NCBI GenBank assembly: GCA_031179305.1
Contig: JAPSHX010000012.1
Span: 1-64,000, forward strand
Length of the DNA stretch: 64,000 nt
Direction: 5' to 3'
From: Paenarthrobacter sp.
GTDB taxonomy: Bacteria; Actinomycetota; Actinomycetes; Actinomycetales; Micrococcaceae
A model generated the notes under the pieces. That model was not told the DNA's origin, made no database searches, and saw only the letters and a list, made by a program, of their open reading frames with translations. Numbering within the stretch: position 1 is the first letter of the stretch; each line of letters starts with the position of its first letter. Made by a program: the position numbers and the translations under genes. This document shows positions 8,566 through 17,344 of this stretch, in pieces.

Positions 8566-9502
8566 CCCGCCCCCCGCGTTTGCGGGCGTCGAGAAGGATG
8601 GAAACGTCTACGCCCGCAGCGCTCTGAGCCCACTCCGAGTCGGTGATGAAACGGTAGAGGGACGTCATGTCCTCCACGGTCACATCCGCCATGATCTGAT
8701 AGTCACCGGCGATTGCCACGGCGTAACGGACAGTGTGAAGCTCGGCAAGACTTTGCCCAACGTGCTCAACATGCTGCGGCGAAGCCCGTATCCAAAGGAG
8801 CGCTTCAACACCCAAGCCGAAAGATGACGGTTCAACGATCGCCCTCAAATGAACTTGGTTATTGGCCAACAACCATTCACTGCGTCGGCGGGCAGTGGCT
8901 TCCGAGACTCCGACTCTGCGTCCCAGTGCTTCGTAGCTCATCCGCCCATCAGCACAAAGTGCATCAACGAGCTCGTTGTCCTGCCGGCTCAGGTCTTGCC
9001 GCGGGACCAGGACGCCGGAGTCTTGCGTGAGACCCGAGCGGAGGGCCTCCGCCTTGTCTGCGGGCAGAATCTCCGGCCGCCACCCCCGGATGGTCCGGAA
9101 ATAGCGGAGCACAGGGTAACTGGTGGAATCCCGCAAGCCGAGGGTAGATGGCAGCTCATCGGACAAGACGTCGCCCATGCGTGCCGGTTCAGTGAGGATT
9201 TCTGCCACGCAATCACCGGTTCCGGTGGTGGTGTAGACAAACGTCGTGTCTGCCCGCTGCGACAGAGCATGGGCAGCCGCCCGCACCGTTCCCGGCATGC
9301 ACCGCATCTCCACCAGCACCACCGCTTGCTTTGGCCTGATTCCCACCACGGCTACCGCTCCGGACTCCAAGAGCTGAGAGCCCCGGCGCGCAACAGTGCG
9401 CTCCGCTTCCCCTAAAACGGCAGCGATCTTCCGCCAAGGGCATCGCGGATCCAGTTGCAGCGCAGCAACAATCTGCCGCTCCAATGCGTCAAAAGCCACC
9501 AT
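8546..9502 (-). CDS. Lrp/AsnC family regulator with two Lrp units
   Basis: At 318 residues this is twice the usual Lrp length. The first unit has a helix-turn-helix at 6-55 (FDALERQIVAALQLDPRCPW) and a sensor-like domain. The second has another helix-turn-helix beginning LSRQDNELVDALCADGRMSY (about 170-220) followed by a RAM-type ligand domain. Tandem forms are known in actinobacteria and presumably fold as a pseudo-dimer. The last codons overlap the 3' end of the convergent amidase gene. It probably controls the amidase and the M20 operon in response to an amino acid or related ligand; both points are inferred from position. Confidence 0.85.
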   Translation of the reverse strand: MVAFDALERQIVAALQLDPRCPWRKIAAVLGEAERTVARRGSQLLESGAVAVVGIRPKQAVVLVEMRCMPGTVRAAAHALSQRADTTFVYTTTGTGDCVAEILTEPARMGDVLSDELPSTLGLRDSTSYPVLRYFRTIRGWRPEILPADKAEALRSGLTQDSGVLVPRQDLSRQDNELVDALCADGRMSYEALGRRVGVSEATARRRSEWLLANNQVHLRAIVEPSSFGLGVEALLWIRASPQHVEHVGQSLAELHTVRYAVAIAGDYQIMADVTVEDMTSLYRFITDSEWAQSAAGVDVSILLDARKRGGRVMRSPS

Positions 9503-9595
9503 GCCAACTCCGTCCGTCCGCGTCGATCAATTTCAACACAGACTTCGGCGCGCTTCGTCACTATGGCCGAGTATCGCCGTCGAGCGTTAACGGCA

Positions 9596-9626
9596 GGTGC
9601 CCCGCCCCAAAGAGGGACGGGGCACC
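9596..9626 (-). terminator. Terminator-like hairpin after the aldo/keto reductase
   Basis: GGTGCCCCGCCCC (9596-9608) pairs with GGGACGGGGCACC (9614-9626) with one mismatch around a short AAAGA loop. It lies 18 bases past the minus-strand stop. No clear U-tract follows, so it may block decay rather than terminate. Confidence 0.5.
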
Positions 9627-9643
9627 GCGGTAAGGCTCGGGAG

Positions 9644-10483
9644 TTAGGCGAAGTCGGAGACTGCCGGGTCCGGACCGATGCGGCCTTCAGCGCCGCGGTC
9701 CAGGCCGTTGATGGCCTCGACGTCGGTGGCGTCCAGCGTGACGTTGAGAGCTGCGAAGTTCTCCTGGATGCGGGACTCGGTGACGGACTTGGGGATCACC
9801 ACGTTGCCGATGGCCAGGTGCCAGGCGATGATGACCTGGGCCGGGGTGGCATCATGCTTGGCGGCGATCTCAGCCACGGTAGCGCTTTCGAGGAGCTCGC
9901 CACCTTGGCCCAGCGGGGACCAGGCCTGCGTCAGGATGCCCTTGGACGCATTGAATTCGCGAAGGTCAGCCTGGTTGAAGAAGGGGTGCAGTTCCACCTG
10001 ATTGATGGCCGGAACAACGCCGGTTTCATCGATGATGTGCTGCAGTCCCTCCTTGGTGAAGTTGGAGACGCCGATGGACTTGACCCGGCCCCTCTTCTTG
10101 AGCTCGACGAGGGCCTTCCAAGTATCAACGTACTTTTCCTGCTTGGGCTGCTGCCAGTGAATCAAGTACAGGTCCAGCGTCTCGAGGCCGAGACGATCCA
10201 TGGACTCCTCGAAGGCAGCGAGCGTGGATTCGTAGCCTTGGTCGGCGTTCCACAGTTTGGTGGTGATGAAGATTTCCTCGGCGGAAAGGCCCGAGGACGC
10301 AATGGCACGGCCGACGCCTGCCTCGTTGCCGTAGATCTTGGCGGTATCGATGTGGCGGAACCCGGCCTCGAAAGCCTGGCGGACCACCTTTTCGGCTACA
10401 TCGTCTTCAACCTGCCACACCCCGTAGCCGAGCTGGGGGATGGTGTTGCCGTCGTTGAAAGTAAGTGTTGGTGACGAAGTCAT
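9644..10483 (-). CDS. Aldo/keto reductase
   Basis: I chose the ATG at 10483 because GGAAGG lies nine bases before it; two earlier in-frame ATGs lack spacing. The 279-residue enzyme has the AKR tetrad: the Asp and Tyr in GFRHIDTAKIYGNEAGVG, the lysine in TTKLWN and the histidine in YLIHWQQP. SNFTKEGL and the C-terminal IPKSVTESRIQENF are NADPH-binding signatures. It resembles 2,5-diketo-D-gluconate reductase-like AKRs, which reduce small carbonyls in the cytosol. It stands alone, followed by a hairpin, so no pathway can be inferred. Confidence 0.92.
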   Translation of the reverse strand: MTSSPTLTFNDGNTIPQLGYGVWQVEDDVAEKVVRQAFEAGFRHIDTAKIYGNEAGVGRAIASSGLSAEEIFITTKLWNADQGYESTLAAFEESMDRLGLETLDLYLIHWQQPKQEKYVDTWKALVELKKRGRVKSIGVSNFTKEGLQHIIDETGVVPAINQVELHPFFNQADLREFNASKGILTQAWSPLGQGGELLESATVAEIAAKHDATPAQVIIAWHLAIGNVVIPKSVTESRIQENFAALNVTLDATDVEAINGLDRGAEGRIGPDPAVSDFA

Positions 10484-10620
10484 GTCTGCCATCCTTCCAG
10501 CACCCGCCCCCAAAAGCGCCGAATGTAACGCAGATAAGCTATCCGCTTAACTTGTTGCTTGGGGGGAATAAAGGCGTGCGCGGGTAGTTGCGAACGCGTT
10601 GCATTTAGGTTGGCTATAGT

Positions 10621-11061
10621 TCAGGCGACGAGTTGGCGCTCCGCGTCAGCAACCTGTTCAAAAACAGACTCCGCCCGCCGCCGAACCGACAAAGCACCCA
10701 CTGGGACGGGTCCAACAGCCAACCTCAACATGGCCGCGGCCTCTGCCGTGGTGGCGAGGGAATTTCCTGCTTTGGACAGAGCCCGGTGCACGCCAGCAAG
10801 CCCTCCCGGGACGTCCAAGCCGTCGCTGGGAGACCTTTTCTGCGCCTCGACGCAGATGATCCTGACCCGGGGCGATAATTCGGCGAGGTCATTGGCTATT
10901 TGCACGAGCTCGTTGTAGAGCTGCTCATCATCCACGCCCTCAAGAACCTGGTGGTACCGATCCAGTCCCCGATGAAAACGGTCATGGGCACGGCGCCACA
11001 GCCCCTTGCCGAGCTCCAGATCATCCTTCCGCCCTTGCCGGACGGCCCCAAAGAAACCCAC
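10621..11061 (-). CDS. Conserved hypothetical protein linked to bpa
   Basis: The 146-residue soluble, mostly helical protein (EQLYNELVQIANDLAELSPR, later AEAAAMLRLA) shows no motif I can name. It starts eight bases after the bpa stop, so the two genes are almost certainly co-transcribed. The alpha-helical character and position suggest an accessory to the proteasome activator, but there is no direct evidence. No signal peptide or membrane segment is seen. Confidence 0.7.
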   Translation of the reverse strand: MGFFGAVRQGRKDDLELGKGLWRRAHDRFHRGLDRYHQVLEGVDDEQLYNELVQIANDLAELSPRVRIICVEAQKRSPSDGLDVPGGLAGVHRALSKAGNSLATTAEAAAMLRLAVGPVPVGALSVRRRAESVFEQVADAERQLVA

Positions 11062-11069
11062 CCGGGAAC

Positions 11070-11723
11070 TCAGAGGTACTGACCCGGACCGTGGTCGGGG
11101 TCTTCCCTGCGGCCCTGGGCAGCAGCGCCGGGCGTACCGGGTGCAGCCGCCCGTTGGGGCTGTCCGTTCTCACCAATGATGATGCCCGGCGCAATCACCG
11201 TACCCGGCGGGAGTTGACGGAGCTGCATCTGCGCGGCTGCGTGCTCTTTGGCAGCCTGCTGAGCGGCGATCGCAGCCTGGATGCCATGGAACAAGCCCTC
11301 CAGCCAGCCAACGAGTTGTGCCTGGGCGATGCGAAGCTCCGCATCGGAAGGCGCCTTCTCGTCAGGGAAAGGCAAGCTGATTCGTTCCAACTCCTCAATA
11401 AGTTCCGGCGCCAACCCGTCTTCGAGTTCCTTAATGGAGCGCTCATGAATCTCCGCCAGGCGGCCGCGTGCAGCGTCATCCAAAGGTGCGGCCTTCACCT
11501 CTTCAAGGAGCTGCCGGACCATGGTGCCGATCCTCATCACCTTGGCCGGCTCGTCAACGAGTTCATGAAGGCTACCTCCCTTGGGCTTGGCATCCTTCTC
11601 CACCTCTTCCGCCAAAGGTTGCTGTCCCGTGGGCTTCTCAAGACCCTCGTCCAGCATGGTTCCCTCCACGGGGGTGTCGTCCGAAGCCTCATCCGTGGGC
11701 TGAATGTTGTTCAGATCGCTCAT
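11070..11723 (-). CDS. bpa: Bacterial proteasome activator Bpa
   Basis: The 217-residue protein ends in GQYL, the C-terminal motif by which Mycobacterium tuberculosis Bpa (Rv3780, also PafE) docks into 20S proteasome alpha-ring pockets and opens the gate without ATP. The core (about 50-165), with KVMRIGTMVRQLLEEVK and the helix ending in LEGLFHGIQAAIAAQQ, matches the four-helix protomer of the dodecameric ring. The acidic N-terminus and the Gly/Pro-rich linker before the tail are disordered, as in the family. It implies that the genome encodes a 20S proteasome elsewhere. It is the first gene of a pair with the following hypothetical gene. Confidence 0.92.
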   Translation of the reverse strand: MSDLNNIQPTDEASDDTPVEGTMLDEGLEKPTGQQPLAEEVEKDAKPKGGSLHELVDEPAKVMRIGTMVRQLLEEVKAAPLDDAARGRLAEIHERSIKELEDGLAPELIEELERISLPFPDEKAPSDAELRIAQAQLVGWLEGLFHGIQAAIAAQQAAKEHAAAQMQLRQLPPGTVIAPGIIIGENGQPQRAAAPGTPGAAAQGRREDPDHGPGQYL

Positions 11724-11814
11724 TCGTTCATACTCTCATGTGGTTCACGCGAACCCCTGTCCGAGCCTTGATTTTGGACTTCGTCCGTAGCGAAATTTCG
11801 TCCTGGGTGCGACC

Positions 11815-12006
11815 TCAGCAGCACCTGCCCTGAGGGTTGCTGTCCTGCCGGTCCATCCGGTCCCGCCAAAACTCACGTTCAGTCATGGCGGGACCGGAAT
11901 GGGCCGTAGTTTCAAAATGCTCCAGGTACTTCTGGTACGCGTCCGCCCCCATGAGCGAGCCGATGTAGGTGGCGAAGCCCCGAAGGCCCTTAACGACCGT
12001 GTTCAT
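11815..12006 (-). CDS. ybdD: YbdD/YjiX family small protein
   Basis: This 63-residue protein contains YIGSLMGADAYQKYLEHFE and a C-terminal TEREFWRDRMDRQDSNPQGRCC, the pattern of the short YbdD/YjiX family. It follows cstA by 15 bases, the standard cstA-ybdD pairing. Paralogues are reported to be needed for pyruvate uptake by CstA/BtsT-type carriers. The paired cysteines at the end are part of the family pattern. Confidence 0.88.
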   Translation of the reverse strand: MNTVVKGLRGFATYIGSLMGADAYQKYLEHFETTAHSGPAMTEREFWRDRMDRQDSNPQGRCC

Positions 12007-12021
12007 CAGTGCTGGCGTTCA

Positions 12022-14292
12022 CTAGTGGTGGCCGACCTTCTCTGTCCGTTTCTCTGCAGGTAGGGCGTTCCATTCTGCGAGCAACGTCTTCTCGGCAGTC
12101 GTCGGGAAGAGCCCCGCCGGTGCGTACACCTTGGAAGGAACAGGCGGGTCTTCGTGGTCCTGACCGCCGCCGGTGCGGACTGCTTTGATGGTTGCCAAGA
12201 GGGCGGCGACGATCACGATGATGCTCAGGGTCACGAAGATGACGGAAAGCACGCCCTGGATCATGGTGTTGCGGACCACGGCCTCCATGGCTGCGACGGT
12301 CTTGGCCGTACCAAACTCCGTCTTGCCGTCAGCCAGTGCTTTGGAGAACGCTTGATTGTTGGCGAAGTAGCCCACAGCCGGGACTGGCGAGAAGATCTTG
12401 TGGAAGCTGGCAGTGATGGTCACTACGGCCGCGAAAGTCAGCGGAACTGCCACGATCCACAGCCATTTGAACACTCCACGCTTGGCCGTGATGGCAAGGC
12501 ACACAGCCAGTGCAATGGCTGCCAGCAACTGGTTGGCGATGCCGAACAGCGGGAAGAGCGTGTTGATCCCACCGAGCGGATCGGTGACGCCCATCAACAG
12601 CACAGCCCCCCAGGCACCCACCATGATCGCCGTGCAGAGCCAAGCTCCGGGCCGCCAGGAGGCTTCCTTGAACTTGGGAACAAAGTTGCCGATAGAGTCC
12701 TGCAGCATGAAGCGGGCAACACGGGTGCCTGCGTCCACTGCGGTAAGGATGAAGAGGGCCTCGAACATGATGGCGAAGTGGTACCAGAAAGCCATCATTC
12801 CGGGTCCGCCGATGAACTGCTGCATGATGTGCGCCAAACCGACTGCCAGCGTGGGAGCGCCACCTGAACGGGAGATAATGCTTTCCTCACCCACGTCCTT
12901 CGCAGTCTGCGCCAGTAGGTCCGGGGTGATGTTCACATTGGCCAGGCCAAGGCTGTTAACCCACTGCGCCGCGGATTCCACGGTCCCGCCGGTAAGGGCC
13001 AGGGGCGCGTTCATGGCGAAGTAGATGCCACGGTCGATCGAGATCGCAGCCACCAGGGCCATGATGGCCACGAAAGATTCCATCAACATGCCGCCGTAAC
13101 CGATGAAGCGGGTCTGCCGTTCCTTCTCAATCAGCTTGGGTGTGGTTCCCGAAGAGATGAGCGCGTGGAACCCGGACAGTGCGCCGCAGGCGATAGTGAC
13201 GAACAGAAACGGGAACAGGGCGCCGGAGAACACGGGGCCGTTCTCCCGGCTGGCGAACTCGCTGAACGCAGGGACTGTGATTTCCGGGCGCACCACGATG
13301 ATGGCTACCGCGAGCATCACGATCACGCCGATCTTCATGAAGGTGGAGAGATAATCGCGCGGAGCCAGCAGGAGCCAGACCGGCAGGATTGCGGCGATGA
13401 AACCGTATACGATGATGCCCCAGGCAATGGTGACCTTGTCCAGGTGGAAGAAGGCCGCACCCCACTCGGTGCCCGCGACGGCGCCGCCACCAATGATCGC
13501 TGCCATCAGGAGCACGAAGCCGATGATGGACACCTCCATCACCTTGCCTGGCCGGATAAAGCGCAGGTAGACACCCATGAACAACGCGATGGGAATGGTC
13601 ATACCCACCGAGAACACGCCCCACGGGCTTTCACCGAGGGCGTTGACCACCACCAAGGCGAGGATGGCCACAATGATGATCATGATGAGCAGCGTGGCCA
13701 CGAGGGCTGCCGTACCGCCAATGACGCCGAGCTCCTCGCGCGCCATCTGGCCGAGTGATCGGCCACCGCGGCGCATGGAGAAGAACATGACCAGATAGTC
13801 CTGTACCGCCCCTGCAAGAACGACGCCGATGATGATCCAGATAGTGCCTGGAAGGTAACCCATCTGGGCCGCGATAACAGGTCCCACCAACGGTCCGGCA
13901 CCGGCAATGGCCGCGAAGTGGTGGCCGAACAACACGTTCCTGTCAGTACGGACGTAGTCCTTGCCATCGGCTTTGTACTCGGCCGGGGTAGCGCGGCGAT
14001 CGTCCGGTTTGAGCAGGTAGCGCTCAATGACTTTGGAGTAGAAGCGGTAGCCGATCAGGTACGTGCAGACAGCGGCGAAAACGAACCAGATGGCGTTGAC
14101 GGTTTCACCGCGCACCAGTGCGAGCATGAACCATGCCACTGCTCCCAGCAGGGAAATGGCAACCCAAAGACCGATCTTGGCGGGAGTCCACCTGCGATCC
14201 TCCGCTTCGCGCACCTCGTCATCCACAGCCGGTTCGGGCAGCGTAGTATCCAGTCCTTCCGCGAGCCCTGCCTGGTTAGGAATCTTTCCCAT
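12022..14292 (-). CDS. cstA: Carbon starvation protein CstA (pyruvate/peptide carrier)
   Basis: I chose the ATG at 14292, preceded by AAGGAGGA, over an upstream in-frame ATG at 14328. The 756-residue protein has a polar N-terminus and about sixteen membrane segments. Family signatures include the RTDRNVLFGHHFAAIAGAGPL region, and GPVIAAQMGYLPGTIW after it. CstA carriers take up pyruvate and peptides when preferred carbon is exhausted. In enteric bacteria cstA is cAMP-CRP dependent; I did not find a convincing CRP site in the 150 bp upstream here. It forms an operon with ybdD. Confidence 0.95.
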   Translation of the reverse strand: MGKIPNQAGLAEGLDTTLPEPAVDDEVREAEDRRWTPAKIGLWVAISLLGAVAWFMLALVRGETVNAIWFVFAAVCTYLIGYRFYSKVIERYLLKPDDRRATPAEYKADGKDYVRTDRNVLFGHHFAAIAGAGPLVGPVIAAQMGYLPGTIWIIIGVVLAGAVQDYLVMFFSMRRGGRSLGQMAREELGVIGGTAALVATLLIMIIIVAILALVVVNALGESPWGVFSVGMTIPIALFMGVYLRFIRPGKVMEVSIIGFVLLMAAIIGGGAVAGTEWGAAFFHLDKVTIAWGIIVYGFIAAILPVWLLLAPRDYLSTFMKIGVIVMLAVAIIVVRPEITVPAFSEFASRENGPVFSGALFPFLFVTIACGALSGFHALISSGTTPKLIEKERQTRFIGYGGMLMESFVAIMALVAAISIDRGIYFAMNAPLALTGGTVESAAQWVNSLGLANVNITPDLLAQTAKDVGEESIISRSGGAPTLAVGLAHIMQQFIGGPGMMAFWYHFAIMFEALFILTAVDAGTRVARFMLQDSIGNFVPKFKEASWRPGAWLCTAIMVGAWGAVLLMGVTDPLGGINTLFPLFGIANQLLAAIALAVCLAITAKRGVFKWLWIVAVPLTFAAVVTITASFHKIFSPVPAVGYFANNQAFSKALADGKTEFGTAKTVAAMEAVVRNTMIQGVLSVIFVTLSIIVIVAALLATIKAVRTGGGQDHEDPPVPSKVYAPAGLFPTTAEKTLLAEWNALPAEKRTEKVGHH

Positions 14293-14438
14293 ATCTCCTC
14301 CTTGAGAACTGCTGCGCTGCCGTGGCACGGACGCGCGTCACGGGCAAGCTAGCAAGGAGGTTCCCCGGTGCATGGCGAAACTCACCGCAGAATGGGTCAA
14401 CTGCGGTGAACGGTAGCTATTGTGCGATCAACGGTTAT

Positions 14439-14987
14439 CTAAGCAATTCCGGTCGCGCCGTTACTGCGGCCTTGCACCATGCGGGCCTCACAGAGATCCA
14501 ACCAGCGAACTTCCGCTTCTGCCTGGAAAATCAACGAATCGAGCACCAGCAGCCAAGCAGTATCCGACGATCTTTGGTTGGCAGAAACCGCCTTTCTCGC
14601 CTGCGTATGCTCTTGCAGGGCCTTGACCGAGACCTCGCGCTGGGACTGGATCACCACAGAAGTATCCACATCAGGAAGCGTCACTGCGAGCGCCAGCTTG
14701 ATAGCAATTTCGTTCCTTGGTGGATTGCCCCGGTCCACTGCACCAGCGAACCAGGCCTCCACCTCCTCCGCCCCCGCGTCAGTGATGCTGTAAATCACGT
14801 GGCCGCCGCCGTCGTCGCCGTCCTTGCTGACTAAACCGTCGCGCTCAAGCCTGTCCAGGGTTGTATAAACCTGGCCGATGTTCAACGGCCAGGCGGCACC
14901 GGTACGGTCCTCGAATTCGACCCGCAGCTCATAGCCGTACCGCGGCTGGTCCTGGAGCAGGGCCAGCAGGCTGTGCCGGATGGACAT
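14439..14987 (-). CDS. PadR family transcriptional regulator
   Basis: The 182-residue protein starts SIRHSLLALLQDQPRYGYEL, the classic PadR winged helix. The wing region reads VYTTLDRLERDGLVSKDGDDGG (residues about 40-61). A C-terminal helical domain follows, so it belongs to the longer PadR type. These are usually repressors of detoxification or efflux genes. The quinone oxidoreductase gene lies 48 bases upstream on the same strand and is the likeliest target. No ABC transporter, the other common partner, is present. Confidence 0.9.
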   Translation of the reverse strand: MSIRHSLLALLQDQPRYGYELRVEFEDRTGAAWPLNIGQVYTTLDRLERDGLVSKDGDDGGGHVIYSITDAGAEEVEAWFAGAVDRGNPPRNEIAIKLALAVTLPDVDTSVVIQSQREVSVKALQEHTQARKAVSANQRSSDTAWLLVLDSLIFQAEAEVRWLDLCEARMVQGRSNGATGIA

Positions 14988-15035
14988 ATGGCTCCTCGCT
15001 GCAGTTGGGCGGCTAAATACAGTTTGGCGCGCGTT

Positions 15036-16019
15036 TCAGAGGAGCAGGAGGACCTTGCCCACATGCTCCCCGGAATCGAAATACTCGTGCGCTTCCCGAA
15101 CATTCTCCAAGGGGAAGGACTTTGCGACGAGGGGCCTGATCCTGCCGTCGGTGAGCATGGGCCACACGAACTCGCGCACGGCGGACATGATGATTCCCTT
15201 TTCGGCGACCGGTCGGGGCCGGAGGGCTGTTCCGATAACGGCTGCACGTTTGCTGAGGAGTTGGCCCAAGTTGATCTCCGCTTTTGTTCCGCCTTGCAGG
15301 CCGATGACGATGAGTCGCCCGTAGTCGGCGAGCGCCTCGACGTTCTGTTGCAGGTATTTGGCACCCACGACGTCGAGGATCACGTCGGCGCCTTTTCCTC
15401 CGTTGTGCGCCTTGAGGCTTTCAGCGAAATCTTCTTCGGTGTAGTTGATGGCGATATCGGCGCCGAGGAAGGCCTTGGCCGTGCCGACTTTCTCGTCACT
15501 TCCGGCCGTGGTGGCCACCTTTGCGCCATAGGCTTTGGCCAGCTGGATTGCCATGGTGCCGATGCCGCCTGTAGCCCCGTGGATGAGTACGGTCTCTCCG
15601 GGTTGCAGCTGTGCCGTCATGATCAGGTTCGAGTACACGGTGGCGGCAACTTCTGGCAGGGCGGCGGCTGTAACCAGGTCCACGCCTTCGGGGATGCGGA
15701 GTACCTGCTCTGCGGGGACGGCGACCTGTTGGGCGTAGCCACCGCCGGACAACAGTGCCACTACTTTGTCTCCGACGGAGAATGCTTTGGTGACACCGGG
15801 GCCGAAAGCTGCAATGCGGCCGGAGATTTCCAGGCCGGGAACTTCCGATGCTCCTGGCGGCGGCGGGTAGAAGCCGCGCCGCTGCTGGACGTCCGCACGG
15901 TTCAAACCCGCAGCCACTACGTCGATCAGGACCTCGCCCTCGCCCGGCACCGGTGACGGGACCTCGCGGACTTCGAGGACTTCGGGTCCGCCTGGCTCTG
16001 AGATGTAGACGGCTTTCAT
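15036..16019 (-). CDS. NAD(P)H quinone oxidoreductase / zinc-independent MDR enzyme
   Basis: The 327-residue protein follows the QOR/PIG3 pattern: MKAVYISEPGGPEVLEVRE at the start, AGLNRADVQQRRGFYPPPPG (53-72), and the cofactor-binding HGATGGIGTMAIQLAK. The catalytic and structural zinc cysteines of alcohol dehydrogenases are absent. Such enzymes reduce quinones or alpha,beta-unsaturated carbonyls with NADPH. The gene lies directly upstream of a PadR regulator gene, which may respond to its substrate. A tRNA-Ser gene is divergent. Confidence 0.92.
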   Translation of the reverse strand: MKAVYISEPGGPEVLEVREVPSPVPGEGEVLIDVVAAGLNRADVQQRRGFYPPPPGASEVPGLEISGRIAAFGPGVTKAFSVGDKVVALLSGGGYAQQVAVPAEQVLRIPEGVDLVTAAALPEVAATVYSNLIMTAQLQPGETVLIHGATGGIGTMAIQLAKAYGAKVATTAGSDEKVGTAKAFLGADIAINYTEEDFAESLKAHNGGKGADVILDVVGAKYLQQNVEALADYGRLIVIGLQGGTKAEINLGQLLSKRAAVIGTALRPRPVAEKGIIMSAVREFVWPMLTDGRIRPLVAKSFPLENVREAHEYFDSGEHVGKVLLLL

Positions 16020-16120
16020 GAAGAACTCCCGGTTTCTTGCTAGTTTTCCAGCCCCGGGGCAGGGGCTGGAATACGTGATGTTTTGGAACAGCCAACTCCC
16101 TATGAAACACTACTAGGCGA

Positions 16121-16208
16121 GGAAGGTTGTCCGAGCGGCCTAAGGAGCTGGTCTTGAAAACCAGTGTGCGGTAACCCCGTACCAAGGGTTCAAATCCCTT
16201 ACCTTCCG
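16121..16208 (+). tRNA. tRNA-Ser (anticodon TGA)
   Basis: Acceptor GGAAGGT (16121-16127) pairs with ACCTTCC (16201-16207), with G as discriminator. The anticodon stem CTGGT/ACCAG encloses CTTGAAA, so the anticodon is TGA (16155-16157). The long variable arm typical of serine tRNAs is present. Length 88 bases. Confidence 0.96.
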
Positions 16209-16216
16209 CGAATAAG

Positions 16217-16249
16217 ATGCCCCGGGTTCCAGGACCCGGGGCATTTTTT
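16217..16249 (+). terminator. Rho-independent terminator after tRNA-Ser
   Basis: An 11-bp perfect stem (16217-16227 with 16234-16244) is followed by a run of T. Confidence 0.9.
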
Positions 16250-16425
16250 GTGTCCTGGTCCCTGTGTTGTGCACGTGCGCCTGCAGCGATACCGCCCGGA
16301 ACTGAGAACTGACAACCGGAAAATCATTGAAAAGTGTCAGAGGCCCCGCATAGTGTTCTTCCTGTCTTCACACCACAGACATCAGCCGCAGTTTTGACCG
16401 CGGCATAACAACAGGAGTCTCACCT

Positions 16426-17211
16426 ATGCCCACGCCTGACATCACTCCCGGTTCCCCCTGCTGGATCGACCTCATGACGTCCGATACGGAGAAGGCCAAG
16501 ACCTTTTACACGGCACTTTTCGGCTGGACCTATGAAACCGGAGACCAAGAGAAGTACGGCGGCTACATCACAGCTTCCAAGGACGGCCGGATGGTAGCGG
16601 GCATCATGGAGAAGCAGGCGGACATGGGAGCCATGCCGGACGTCTGGTCCACTTACCTCCGCACGGATGACATCAAGGCGACCACCGAGGCCGCTGCCGC
16701 CAATGGCGGCCAGGTGTTCCTGGAGCCCATGGAGGTCCCTGAGCAAGGCAGCATGGCCATGTACGGTGATGCCTCAGGCGCCGCTATAGGCGCCTGGCAG
16801 TTCGGTGAAATGAAGGGCTACGAGGTCGCGGCGGAGGCAGGAGCTCCCGCTTGGCATGAACTGCTGGCCAAGGACTACGATTCCGCGGTCACGTTCTACC
16901 AGCGTGTCTTTGGCTGGGACACGGAGGTCATGAGCGACACTCCCGAGTTCCGTTACACGACCCTCGGCGCCGGTGACGACGCCAAGGCAGGCATCATGGA
17001 CGCGTCTGGATTCCTGCCCGAACAGATCCCCTCCATGTGGAGCGTTTACTTCGCGGTGGAGGATACGGATGCCGCCGTGGAGCAGGCCTCGGCCCTCGGT
17101 GCCACGGTCATGCAGCCCGCCGAGGACACACCGTTCGGGCGTTTGGCCACGTTGTCCGACCCCACGGGAGCTGTTTTCAAGGTCATTCAGGACTCGGGGC
17201 AAACCGCCTAA
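16426..17211 (+). CDS. VOC family protein with two glyoxalase-like domains
   Basis: The 261-residue protein contains two tandem vicinal-oxygen-chelate domains. The first (about 8-125) begins PCWIDLMTSDTEKAKTFYTA. The second (about 138-258) begins PAWHELLAKDYDSAVTFYQR. A similar FGWxxE/T element follows each. It resembles the CFP-30B-type hydroxylases/antibiotic-resistance-like VOC proteins of actinobacteria. The chemical role is not predictable from sequence; metal-dependent modification or binding of a small molecule is typical. GGAG stands before the ATG. It is a single gene between a tRNA and the secreted nuclease. Confidence 0.88.
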   Translation: MPTPDITPGSPCWIDLMTSDTEKAKTFYTALFGWTYETGDQEKYGGYITASKDGRMVAGIMEKQADMGAMPDVWSTYLRTDDIKATTEAAAANGGQVFLEPMEVPEQGSMAMYGDASGAAIGAWQFGEMKGYEVAAEAGAPAWHELLAKDYDSAVTFYQRVFGWDTEVMSDTPEFRYTTLGAGDDAKAGIMDASGFLPEQIPSMWSVYFAVEDTDAAVEQASALGATVMQPAEDTPFGRLATLSDPTGAVFKVIQDSGQTA

Positions 17212-17344
17212 CCGGCCGCTTTCCGGATCCGCTTTCAGGATCCTTGTCCGGACCCTCATTGTTGACCCAGGGTCAACCCTCTATTCATCCGTTCGTGTTC
17301 AGCTAGGCCCGAGGCAGCTTTACCCGGGAGTAACTTCCGGTACC

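Noticed and set aside
14293..14438. CRP site before cstA
   Set aside because: No TGTGA-N6-TCACA-like sequence with adequate match could be found in this gap.
17255..17310. PHO box upstream of the nuclease
   Set aside because: TTCA motifs occur but their spacing (about 14) does not fit the 11-bp direct repeats of actinobacterial PhoP boxes.
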